Below, in pieces: positions 1 to 7,293 of a stretch of DNA of 15,714 nt (positions are counted from its first letter, which is position 1; the number at the start of each line of letters is the position of its first letter). Location: contig DNGI01000211.1 of the NCBI GenBank assembly GCA_003486645.1, positions 1-15,714 of the forward strand. The letters run 5' to 3'. A program made the translations under genes and the position numbers. Source of the DNA: Cyanobacteria bacterium UBA11370 (GTDB lineage Bacteria; Cyanobacteriota; Cyanobacteriia; Cyanobacteriales; Coleofasciculaceae). The notes beneath the pieces were generated by a model, which worked only from the letters and a program-made list of their open reading frames with translations, ran no database searches and was not told the origin of the DNA.

Positions 1-413
1 CAAGAAATAAGGTGTCCTTACTCAAAACCCCTGATGCTCCCATTATGGGGTTCCCCACACCCTACACCCTACCCCCTACACCCTCTTCATTCCTCAATTC
101 TAAATTCTGACTCCTGACTAACGGCGTTTTGATGAAATCTTTATGTCAAGAAAATCACATATAGGCACAATATATAGGGATTGAGCTAGCTATAAATATC
201 TAAAAGGTTTATCATACGTTAGGGTGTATCTGCTTGCCTAGCAACAACAGCTTTTGCCGTAGCAATGCTTAAGGGAGAGTAGCTGTTTTCAGGGCTGTGA
301 AAGCAAGCGTGTAGCGGCTAAGGAGCGTTAAGTTAAAGACTTGACTGAAACTTTTTAGTATCGTACTCGCTCTCCATAGAAGAACTGAGTCTAATCAACC
401 AGGTAAGTTATCG
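1..413. other. Non-coding region upstream of the histidine kinase
   Basis: No convincing gene lies in these 413 bases on either strand. The left third holds dispersed cyanobacterial intergenic repeats (separate entry). From about 230 to 310 there are nested inverted repeats (GCTTGC 232-237 with GCAAGC 303-308; AACAGCT 246-252 with AGCTGTT 281-287) that could fold if transcribed. A weak promoter-like pair, TTGACT at 341-346 and TACTCG at 364-369 with 17-bp spacing, precedes the kinase start. AGGTAAG at 401-407 is a plausible ribosome binding site. Confidence 0.6.
51..120. repeat. Low-complexity intergenic repeats (CCCTACACC type plus AATTCT..GACTCCTGACT type)
   Basis: Positions 53-85 are iterations of a C-rich CCCTACACC/CCCCTACACC motif. 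They run into about 95-120, where AATTCTAAATTCTGACTCC is followed by TGACT. The second part is, in reverse complement, related to the GGGAGTCATAATTCAGAATT stretch at 11700-11719, so two members of the same dispersed family lie in this window in opposite orientation. Such repeats are frequent between genes in filamentous cyanobacteria and have no assigned function. Confidence 0.6.
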
Positions 414-2324
414 ATGATACCCCAAGCAGCAGAATCCGCACACCCTCATTGCCAGCGAGCAATAACACACGAGAAGCCTTTAGTTTGTAACAATCACGAC
501 AAATTTTTTGCTCTCACACTAGATATGTTTTTTGTTGCGGGTTCTGATGGCTATTGGAAGCAAATGAACCCGATGTGTCAAACCATTCTGGGATTTACTA
601 CAGAGGAATTTTTAGCGCAACCGTGGATTGAATGGGTTCATCCAGAGGATCGGGAATCAACTCTCAATCACTGGCAAACACTAACAAATTGCACCAAGAC
701 AATTTCATTTGAAAACCGCTACCGCTGCAAAGATGGTTCCTATAAATGGCTGGTGTGGAATGCAACCCTATGTCCAACGCAACAATTAGTTTATGCTTTA
801 GCTAGAGATAATACAGATCGCAAGCAAGCAGAAGCCGCGCATCGAGAAAGTGAAGAGCGTTTTCGCTTGTTGGTGGAAGGAGTCAAGGACTATGCAATTA
901 TTATGCTTGATCCCCTTGGTTATGTAGTGAGTTGGAATTCAGGGGCCCAACGGATTCAGCAATATTCTGCTAGTGAAATTATTGGTCAGCATTTCTCCTG
1001 TTTTTATACCAGTGAAGATATCAAACTTGGCATACCAGAGCATGGATTAAAAATTGCAACCGTTGAGGGTCGTTTTGAAGAAGAAGGTTGGCGAATACGC
1101 AAGGATGGTTCCCAGTTCTTTGCAAATGTGGTCACAACCGCTTTGCAAACTGAAGACGGACAACTACGCGGCTTTGCTAGGGTGACACGGGATGTTACTG
1201 ATCGCAAACGAACGGAGGAAACGCTACAACACGCGAATGATGAGTTAGAAAAACGGGTGGCGGAACGCACAGTTGAACTGACTCAGATTAATGAACGACT
1301 CAAACAGAAGATTGTTCAGCACAAACAAACTCAAGCTGCATTAGCCGCCGAAACACAGCACGTTACCTCCCTATTACTGGAACTTCAACAAACCCAAACT
1401 CAGCTCATTCAAACCGAAAAAATGTCAAGTTTAGGGCAACTTGTAGCGGGTGTTGCTCATGAAATTAACAACCCAGTCAGCTTTATTTATGGAAATATTG
1501 ATTACGCCATTTGTTATCTTCAAGACTTGATGCGTTTAGTGAAACTTTATGAGCGTTACTATCCCCATCCCGCTGCCGAAATTGAGAAAGAAATGACCGT
1601 GATCGACCTCGATTTCTTAATGGCAGATATGCCTAAACTGTTGACATCAATGAAGGCAGGAACAAACCGAATTCGCCAGGTTGTGCTATCGCTTCAGAAG
1701 TTTTTAAAGGCAGAACAAGCGGAAATGAAACCAGCGGATCTGCATGAAGGTCTAGAAAGCACCTTAATGATTTTACAGCACCGCCTGAATCCGACGGCTA
1801 ATCGTCCAGAAATTACCATCATTAAAGATTATGGTTTATTGGCGATGGTAGATTGTTATGCTGGACAAATCAACCAGGTGTTTATGAATCTGCTAACGAA
1901 TGCGATTGATGTTTTGGAGGAATCGCATTCTAGTAGAAATACTCCCCTACAAATTAAAATTAGCACCGAGATTCAAGAACTGAGTAGCGATCGCTCAGGT
2001 TCCAAAAATTTACAGAAGAACTTTTATGCGGTAATTCGGATTGCTGATAACGGTCCGGGGATGACTCCAGAGGTTTATCGCCGACTGTTCGACCCATTTT
2101 TTACAACGAAACCTGTAGGGAAAGGGACAGGCTTGGGTTTATCAATTAGTTATCAAATTATTGTCGAAAATCATGGGGGTCAATTGACGTGTAAATCTGA
2201 GTTAGGGAAGGGTTCAGAGTTCTCAATTGCAATTCCGGTTCGGCGGTTTGGAAGGGTAGATTTGGAATTGGAACTTGAACATATTCTCTCCGAATTACCT
2301 CAGCCGCAGATGGAAACGTATTAG
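414..2324 (+). CDS. PAS-PAS sensor histidine kinase, cytoplasmic, orphan
   Basis: A 636-residue two-component sensor kinase that should autophosphorylate and pass phosphate to an unlinked response regulator. Two PAS domains occupy about 30-135 and 146-265; each ends in the TDRK motif typical of PAS/PAC linkers. A coiled coil (about 265-335) leads to the dimerisation/phosphoacceptor helix with H349 in VAGVAHEINNP. The ATP-binding domain shows the N box (N492-N496), G1 DNGPGM (545-550), F box FDPFFTTK (559-566) and G2 GKGTGLGL (569-576), so all catalytic motifs are intact. No transmembrane segment, GAF domain or receiver domain is visible, which suggests a soluble sensor; the PAS ligand cannot be read from sequence. 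The first ATG is preceded by AGGTAAG at 401-407. No response regulator gene follows, so it is an orphan kinase here. Confidence 0.93.
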   Translation: MIPQAAESAHPHCQRAITHEKPLVCNNHDKFFALTLDMFFVAGSDGYWKQMNPMCQTILGFTTEEFLAQPWIEWVHPEDRESTLNHWQTLTNCTKTISFENRYRCKDGSYKWLVWNATLCPTQQLVYALARDNTDRKQAEAAHRESEERFRLLVEGVKDYAIIMLDPLGYVVSWNSGAQRIQQYSASEIIGQHFSCFYTSEDIKLGIPEHGLKIATVEGRFEEEGWRIRKDGSQFFANVVTTALQTEDGQLRGFARVTRDVTDRKRTEETLQHANDELEKRVAERTVELTQINERLKQKIVQHKQTQAALAAETQHVTSLLLELQQTQTQLIQTEKMSSLGQLVAGVAHEINNPVSFIYGNIDYAICYLQDLMRLVKLYERYYPHPAAEIEKEMTVIDLDFLMADMPKLLTSMKAGTNRIRQVVLSLQKFLKAEQAEMKPADLHEGLESTLMILQHRLNPTANRPEITIIKDYGLLAMVDCYAGQINQVFMNLLTNAIDVLEESHSSRNTPLQIKISTEIQELSSDRSGSKNLQKNFYAVIRIADNGPGMTPEVYRRLFDPFFTTKPVGKGTGLGLSISYQIIVENHGGQLTCKSELGKGSEFSIAIPVRRFGRVDLELELEHILSELPQPQMETY

Positions 2325-2403
2325 AATTAATTTGAAAATTAGAGTTCCTTCTCCTGAATTTTTACTTGTTTCAAAAATCTCAGTAAACTCTTCTTTAATA
2401 AAA

Positions 2404-2567
2404 GAGATTACGCGATCGCTCACCGCTCAATTTGCCATGCTACAGTGACAACAAATGCACCCTCCTCCTGTTTCCATGTCCCTCTCCACTTCCGTTCCCA
2501 TCATCTATCCCGAAAGTGACGGTCAACCTTTGGCAGACAATACTATCCAATTTCGCCTCATTGTCAC
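2404..2567 (+). repeat. Direct repeat copy 1: promoter and 5' end of the Uma2 gene
   Basis: This 164-bp stretch recurs at 3374-3537 at a constant offset of 970 bp with 11 mismatches by hand count. It covers about 50 bp upstream of the start codon, including a HIP1 site at 2412-2419, and the first 38 codons. Similarity stops abruptly on both sides. The equally strong conservation upstream of the ATG suggests the repeated unit includes the promoter/leader, not only coding sequence. Confidence 0.85.
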
Positions 2568-3240
2568 GATTCAAGGCGGAATTGATGCGCTGTTTATTAA
2601 CAATCCCAACGTCTTTGTGGCTGGAGATTTGTTCTGGTATCCGGTGGAAGGCGAACCTTGGATCAGACAAGCTCCGGATGTCATGGTAGTTAGGGGACGA
2701 CCCAAGGGGGACAGGCGTTCCTATAAACAGTGGGAAGAAGAAAATATACCCCCCCAAGTTGTTTTCGAGATTGTCTCTAAAAGCAACACTAGGGAAGAAT
2801 TAGAAGGAGCCAAGCGGCGATTTTACGAACGCTATGGGGTCGAGGAATATTACCTTTTTAATCCTGACAAAGGTATCCTCAAAGGATGGTTACGGGATGG
2901 GGAACTATTGGAACCAATTGCCCAGATTTTAGGGTGGATTAGTCCCTGTTTGGGAATTCGATTTGAAGTAGTAGACAGGGAATTACAATTATATCGACCC
3001 GATGGTGAGCGATTTGTCAGCTTTTTAGAAGTTATCCAACAACGGGACTTGGAGCGACAACAGGCAGAACAGGAGCGTCAACAGGCAGAACAGGAGCGTC
3101 AACGAGCAGAAAAAGTTGAGCAGGCGCAACGAGATGCTATCCCTAAGCTGTTAGTAATGGGTTTGAGTGTGGAGCAAATTGCTGAAGCGTTGTCATTATC
3201 TGTTGAGATTGTGCGTACTATGGCTGAGTCGAGAGAGTAG
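2455..3240 (+). CDS. Uma2 family (DUF820) PD-(D/E)XK nuclease-like protein
   Basis: A 261-residue member of the Uma2/DUF820 family, which has a restriction-endonuclease-like fold and is hugely expanded in cyanobacteria; its cellular role is unknown. Core signatures are APDVMVV (candidate metal ligand D75), VVFEIVS (E105) and the K120 / YERYGVEEYYLFNP region, so the expected acidic and lysine residues are present. The opening IYPESDGQPLADNTIQF is typical of one cyanobacterial subgroup. After the nuclease core comes a charged Q/E/R coiled coil (about 196-226) encoded partly by a 21-bp tandem repeat, then a short helical tail (GLSVEQIAEALSLS) common in these proteins. The start could be ATG 2455 or the in-frame ATG 2476; neither has a strong ribosome binding site. 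A truncated paralogous copy lies 970 bp downstream. Confidence 0.88.
   Translation: MHPPPVSMSLSTSVPIIYPESDGQPLADNTIQFRLIVTIQGGIDALFINNPNVFVAGDLFWYPVEGEPWIRQAPDVMVVRGRPKGDRRSYKQWEEENIPPQVVFEIVSKSNTREELEGAKRRFYERYGVEEYYLFNPDKGILKGWLRDGELLEPIAQILGWISPCLGIRFEVVDRELQLYRPDGERFVSFLEVIQQRDLERQQAEQERQQAEQERQRAEKVEQAQRDAIPKLLVMGLSVEQIAEALSLSVEIVRTMAESRE
3058..3110 (+). repeat. 21-bp tandem repeat in the Uma2 coiled-coil region
   Basis: Two identical 21-bp units at 3058-3078 and 3079-3099 encode QQAEQER twice; a partial third unit (3100-3110) encodes QRAE. The period of exactly seven residues keeps frame and heptad register, so copy-number change would lengthen or shorten the coiled coil without disrupting the protein. 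Confidence 0.85.
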
Positions 3241-3424
3241 TAGATGCGATCGCATGGACGTAAGTGAGTGCCAACTGAGGTGCTTGTAGGGGTGGGTTTA
3301 GAGTGCGATCGGCATAATCGAGAGATGAGTGTATTCTCGTAAAATCGTTAATTTATTTGAGAATAACCAGATGGAGATTATGCGATCGCTCACAGCTCAA
3401 TTTGCCATGCTACAGTGACAAGAA

Positions 3425-3537
3425 ATGCTCCCTCCTCGTGTTTCCATGTCCCTCTCCACCTCTGTTCCCATTATCTAGCCTGAAAGTGACGGTCAACCTT
3501 TGGCAGACAATACCATCCAATTTCGCCTCATTGTCAC
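3425..3537 (+). pseudogene. Truncated Uma2 family gene remnant (5' end only)
   Basis: The reading frame starting at ATG 3425 repeats the first 38 codons of the intact Uma2 gene at 2455, then loses all similarity at 3538. A TAG at 3476-3478 replaces the tyrosine codon of the IYPESDG motif, so it is also interrupted by a stop. The nuclease core is absent. Most coding differences are synonymous (for example ACT to ACC, TCC to TCT, ATC to ATT). That suggests the copy derives from a once-functional paralogue rather than a very recent local duplication. The breakpoint is 12 bases from the stop codon of the convergent phospholipase gene, so arrival or rearrangement of that operon may have cut this gene. 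Confidence 0.85.
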
Positions 3538-3549
3538 CGCCTTTCATCA

Positions 3550-5493
3550 CTACTTGTTAAGATTTATGAGTCTCGAAATCATATTATCATCGGGAAAATC
3601 CATTACAAAAGTACCCAGCCGATTAGGAAATTTTGAAGAATCTATATAATCGTAAACTCGATAATTTATCCGACCTGCAACAACATTAGGGGTAATGCCG
3701 TGAATCCAAGGAAAAGTCGAGTCCGCAAAATTAGCCCCATTTGTAAAATTTACGTACCAATCATCGGCAGCGTCGAATTTTGCCTGATCAATCAGATTTT
3801 TTATCTTATTCCATTTACGCTCAATTTCTTCTAATAAGTTACTAACTTTATATTCATCTTGTATCTTCAGCGTTCCGCCATTTACTGATATATCGAAAGT
3901 CGCATTGTCAGGCCAGGATGAGGCATCTATGCCTTTAGTTTCAGTACGATTGGGTCGATTATCTAGATTAAAACGCCGAAATAAAACTATTTTTCCGCGA
4001 ACATCGCCGAGGCGAGGAATAGTGTCACCAAAATACCAAAATTCTTGACTACCTTGTAGATACGAATCGAAAGTAGCCTCATAGGAGCGTGTGATGCCTT
4101 CTCCATCGTCGTATTCATGCTTTACTGACATTACAATGCACTCACTGGGATTGCGTTTCAAAAAGTCTATGCATACATCACGTACTTTATCAAAATTTAA
4201 ATTTAGATAAACTTGTCCATGATGTATAGCAAACTCATTGTTAATATGTCTACACCGGATATCAATAAACCGGATTCCAGAAGATAATTGATCTTCCAGT
4301 GTTCTGTCCTGGCACTTCGTTATAACACTTGGAATATCTAAAGGATCTGAACTTAGAGTGTATGTACAGGTATCGTGTGTGCCAGGAATAGTCAGTCTAG
4401 ATATCTTGAGATTATCTGGTAGATTACTCATCCAATTGTTAAATATCCACTGATGACTTGGTAACGGCAAAATTGAATAGGAAAGCCCCGCACCATCCTC
4501 GTGAGTTTCCACTGCTAAAGTTGTATTGCAAGCAACCTTAGGACGAGAAAGCTTCTTGCCATCGTACTTAATGCTTTGAGGTTCAGACCAATCGATCTTG
4601 TTAGAATCTGTGTTTACTTGACCAGTACGGTACACGAGAGTAGAGTCGTCAGAGTTGTGAATCACCACGACAGTCTCGTTATCATTGATAGCGACTGAGG
4701 GACTATAACCCTTGTCATAATAGATGCCTGGTTGAAATTCGACCCAGTTATTTGGCTTATCTGGTTTAAGTTGGGCAATATGATACCAAATTTCCCCTGT
4801 CCCAGTTTCGTGAACCTCGACTACACGCCCGAAATTATTGATAGCAACCGAAGGATTGTTCCCCTTATCGTACTTGCCGCTTTGATCCCCACTATCATTA
4901 ACAGGTTGCCAATCGATCTTTTGACCATTAACTCTTCCGGTGCGATACCAGAGATCAGTCTTCAGACCCTCGGATTGGTGAACCTCTACGACAATCTCGT
5001 TATCATTGATAGCGACTGAAGGACTATAACCCTTGTCATAATAGATGCCTGATTGAAATTCGACCCAGTTATTTGGCTTATCTGGTTTAAGTTGGGCAAT
5101 ATGATACCAGATTTCCCCTGTACCAGTTTCGTGAACCTCGACTACAAGCCCCTGATTATTAACGGCAACCGAAGGGTTGTTACCTGTATCGTACTTAGCG
5201 CCTAGTTCTCCTTCAGCATTAACCGGTTGCCAGTCGATCTGATTTTTTCCATTAACTCTTCCAGCGCGATAGGCGAGATCATTTTTGGTGAATATGCGCC
5301 AGTCTCCTTGGTGAACCTCTACGACGACGTTATCATCATTCAAAGCTACAGAAGGCTGCGTGCCAGGATCGTAGTTCTCTGGTTTGCCAAAACTACTATC
5401 TCCAGGTAACTTTGGTCTTGTATCGGGGTTGTCCAGAATCCCTTTGATTTTGTTCAGCAGAGGAAAATGTTGATTATCAGTTGTCATTGTCAT
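3550..5493 (-). CDS. Phosphatidylinositol-specific phospholipase C, X-domain type, with N-terminal repeat (propeller-like) domain
   Basis: A 647-residue protein. The C-terminal half (about 345-645) matches bacterial PI-specific phospholipase C, which cleaves phosphatidylinositol to diacylglycerol and inositol phosphate without calcium. Visible signatures are IPGTHDT (general base H373, D374), FIDIRCR (candidate R413), FAIHHGQVYL (second catalytic His at 424/425), KIQDEY (543-547) and VMDFPDD near the end. The N-terminal half has six PSVA-type motifs (about 47, 106, 157, 213, 264 and 317) at 51-59 residue spacing, suggesting beta-propeller blades or a lectin-like binding module; two 107-residue double units are nearly identical. 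No signal peptide or membrane segment is seen. The start is supported by TGGAG six bases upstream. The gene lies 24 bp after the LysM-chitinase gene and is probably cotranscribed with it. Confidence 0.85.
   Translation of the reverse strand: MTMTTDNQHFPLLNKIKGILDNPDTRPKLPGDSSFGKPENYDPGTQPSVALNDDNVVVEVHQGDWRIFTKNDLAYRAGRVNGKNQIDWQPVNAEGELGAKYDTGNNPSVAVNNQGLVVEVHETGTGEIWYHIAQLKPDKPNNWVEFQSGIYYDKGYSPSVAINDNEIVVEVHQSEGLKTDLWYRTGRVNGQKIDWQPVNDSGDQSGKYDKGNNPSVAINNFGRVVEVHETGTGEIWYHIAQLKPDKPNNWVEFQPGIYYDKGYSPSVAINDNETVVVIHNSDDSTLVYRTGQVNTDSNKIDWSEPQSIKYDGKKLSRPKVACNTTLAVETHEDGAGLSYSILPLPSHQWIFNNWMSNLPDNLKISRLTIPGTHDTCTYTLSSDPLDIPSVITKCQDRTLEDQLSSGIRFIDIRCRHINNEFAIHHGQVYLNLNFDKVRDVCIDFLKRNPSECIVMSVKHEYDDGEGITRSYEATFDSYLQGSQEFWYFGDTIPRLGDVRGKIVLFRRFNLDNRPNRTETKGIDASSWPDNATFDISVNGGTLKIQDEYKVSNLLEEIERKWNKIKNLIDQAKFDAADDWYVNFTNGANFADSTFPWIHGITPNVVAGRINYRVYDYIDSSKFPNRLGTFVMDFPDDNMISRLINLNK
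4630..5271 (-). repeat. 321-bp tandem duplication inside the phospholipase gene
   Basis: Two adjacent 321-bp units (107 codons) are very similar; for instance the stretches beginning near 4675 and 4996 match almost base for base for about 150 bp. Each unit encodes two propeller-like segments, one with a YRxGRVNG..IDWQPVN pattern and one with WYHIAQLKPDKPNNW. The near identity at DNA level, including third positions, points to a recent in-frame expansion or gene conversion. Confidence 0.85.
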
Positions 5494-5517
5494 CTTTTAC
5501 TCCAGAGCAAAACTATT

Positions 5518-6933
5518 TTAAAAAAACTGGTCATCGTCAATTGCCCAAACCATTGCACCAGCTAATCCTTGCTCGATCAAATAACTGACCTTATAAGCAA
5601 ATGATTCTGCATCGTCGTAACTAACCCACTCGCCTGTTTTACTGTTGTAGGCGTAGGGAGTAAGGGTTGCTTGATCCCACCCTCGTTTCCAGTCACCACT
5701 TGATAGACCCTCAAGGATTTCGTAATACGCTAAAAACCCTGGAGTTCGAGTGCCTTGTCCCGGAGAACCTGCACCACTATAAGGCTTTCCCGGTCCATTA
5801 TCAGTATCAGTCAGGGGACTTGTAACTTTAAAGGTTCGACCGTAAGTAGGCATTCCTAAGAGGATTTTGTCCTTGGGAATTTGAGCTACCAGGTAAGCTT
5901 CTACTGTATCTTTGAGACTGAAATTTCCGCCAGGAGTAGAATCCTGTAATAACGGTGCGTTCACGCCTGTAACTTTATCATCAGGAAATACCCCATGATA
6001 ATCGTAGGACATGACATTCATCCAATCGAGGTACTCTGCACATTGGGCCAGCCAATCAAAGAATTGTTGTGGAGTTTTTGCCTCTCCCTTTTTAATGGCA
6101 GGTGAAGCTATAGTTAACAAGAGTTTTTGCCCCCCTGCATCGTTATTAATGGCGCTACGAAACTCATTAAGAAGTGCTAAGAAATTCTCAAAATCGTTAT
6201 CTGTTCCACCTCTATTGCGATCGCCAGGATATTCCCAGTCAATGTCAATCCCATCAAAGCCATATTTGTGGGCGTATTCAATGGCAGAGGAAATAAACTG
6301 TTGTCTCCCTGCTGAAGAACTAGCCATTTGGCTAAATAGTTTGTAGGTATAGGGTCCAAAAGGGTGAGGGTTTCCTGAATCAGGTTTGTCATCACCACTG
6401 TTAAAACTCCATCCGCCAATGGAAAGAAGAGTTTTGAGATTGGGATTTTTTTCTTTTAATTTCTGAATAGCGGGATAAAGTGTAGTCTGATCGTTCCATT
6501 CAACGGGTTGAATAGTGTAGTCACCTGTATAGCGTGATTCGCCTCCTCGTGTTTTTGTTTGATCGACGCTCCAGGTTACAAATCCAAAGATACCAAAGGC
6601 AAAGTTAATGTGCGTTAGTAGTGATGGATCAATCTGTTCCGGGAAAAACTTTCCTTTCCCTTCAGGGCGATATTGTGCCCAGTTTTCAAAGTAACCCACT
6701 AGTTTATATCCTGTTGCTGATCCTCCATTACCCCCTCCAACAGGCGGAGAATCAGAAGGAAGGCAAATTTCTTGACCCACCTGCAAACTACCAGCATCCG
6801 CGTCTGTGAATGGAGTGCCATCAGGTTTCATGATTTCACGCCAACGATTCCCATCACCCAATTGATTTTGGGCAATCATATAAAGCGTATCTCCGGATTT
6901 GATAATGTATGAATTACCACGTGTACAAGGCAT
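5518..6933 (-). CDS. LysM domain GH18 chitinase
   Basis: A 471-residue glycoside hydrolase expected to hydrolyse beta-1,4-N-acetylglucosamine polymers. An N-terminal LysM domain (about 6-58; YIIKSGDTLYMIAQNQLGD, ending QVGQEICLPSD) should bind chitin or peptidoglycan. A short glycine/proline linker leads to a GH18 domain (about 75-471) with SIGGW (171-175), the catalytic DGIDIDWE motif (227-234, proton donor E234), MSYDYHG (308-314) and the closing MVWAIDDDQF. The catalytic set is complete; the protein stops directly after the last motif, slightly short compared with many family members. No signal peptide precedes the LysM domain, which is unusual for a chitinase and suggests another export route or lysis-dependent release. 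It is first in an operon with the phospholipase gene. The start ATG has a modest GGATG upstream. Confidence 0.9.
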   Translation of the reverse strand: MPCTRGNSYIIKSGDTLYMIAQNQLGDGNRWREIMKPDGTPFTDADAGSLQVGQEICLPSDSPPVGGGNGGSATGYKLVGYFENWAQYRPEGKGKFFPEQIDPSLLTHINFAFGIFGFVTWSVDQTKTRGGESRYTGDYTIQPVEWNDQTTLYPAIQKLKEKNPNLKTLLSIGGWSFNSGDDKPDSGNPHPFGPYTYKLFSQMASSSAGRQQFISSAIEYAHKYGFDGIDIDWEYPGDRNRGGTDNDFENFLALLNEFRSAINNDAGGQKLLLTIASPAIKKGEAKTPQQFFDWLAQCAEYLDWMNVMSYDYHGVFPDDKVTGVNAPLLQDSTPGGNFSLKDTVEAYLVAQIPKDKILLGMPTYGRTFKVTSPLTDTDNGPGKPYSGAGSPGQGTRTPGFLAYYEILEGLSSGDWKRGWDQATLTPYAYNSKTGEWVSYDDAESFAYKVSYLIEQGLAGAMVWAIDDDQFF

Positions 6934-7293
6934 AAATTACATCCAATTAGTAGGATTTTCAAACTAGAAAACTGAGAGAAAATTCCACTTGAACTCCACT
7001 AGCCTCTGGCAAAAATTAATTATCGTCAATACAGATAAATTCTGGAAAAGTTCTGGAAAAATTCTGGTAGTTTAATGGAATTGAAAATCACTATAAAATT
7101 GTTGTAATAATTACGATAATAATTGACCAATAAGAGTAATATAGTGTTTAATATTTTCTCCAAGCTTACCTTCTAACAAACAGCACAAAGAAATTAGATG
7201 CTCGATAGCACATTGGGATTAGTTCCCTGTCAGTTTGCGAAATCGAGTTCCATCTTTTTGTAATGAATTACTTGCACAGTGAGATATTGGTTT
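6934..7293. other. Divergent intergenic region between chitinase and TPR/WD40 operons
   Basis: These 360 bp contain no credible gene and should hold both divergent promoters. The clearest content is the repeated operator-like block at 7018-7067 (separate entry). A TATAAA at 7092-7097 is a possible -10 for the rightward operon; if used, it would leave a leader of nearly 190 bases before ATG 7294. I see no convincing riboswitch or terminator. Confidence 0.6.
7018..7067 (+). promoter_or_regulatory. Operator-like element copy 1: 32-bp block with dyad plus 11-bp TTCTGG iterons
   Basis: Positions 7018-7049 match 11808-11839 with a single mismatch. Inside is an inverted pair TATC..GATA (7021-7037; TATCG..CGATA in the other copy). 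It is followed by TTCTGG at 7040, 7051 and 7062, exactly 11 bp apart, that is one helical turn. Direct repeats with an 11-bp period are the usual arrangement of OmpR/PhoB-class response-regulator sites. The identity of the regulator, and which of the two divergent operons it controls, cannot be read from the sequence. Confidence 0.6.

Noticed and set aside
2432..2757. Open frames overlapping the start of the Uma2 gene on both strands
   Set aside because: They are alternative-frame readings of a conserved nuclease-family gene and show no motif of their own.
3332..3365. TATTCTC..GAGAATA inverted repeat after the Uma2 gene as a terminator
   Set aside because: Seven-base AT-rich arms with a 20-base loop and no following T-run; too weak to call.
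3357..3560. 67-codon open frame across the Uma2 remnant
   Set aside because: It reads the remnant in the wrong frame relative to the intact gene and has no ribosome binding site; the homologous frame starts at 3425 and is interrupted.
4732..5409. Antisense open frames (4732-5019, 5227-5409) inside the phospholipase gene
   Set aside because: They mirror the internal tandem repeat of the phospholipase on the opposite strand and have no initiation signals or independent motifs.
7040..7067. 11-bp TTCTGG iterons as a plasmid replication origin
   Set aside because: Only three units, no replication initiator gene nearby, and the same element recurs at a promoter position upstream of the STAND gene.
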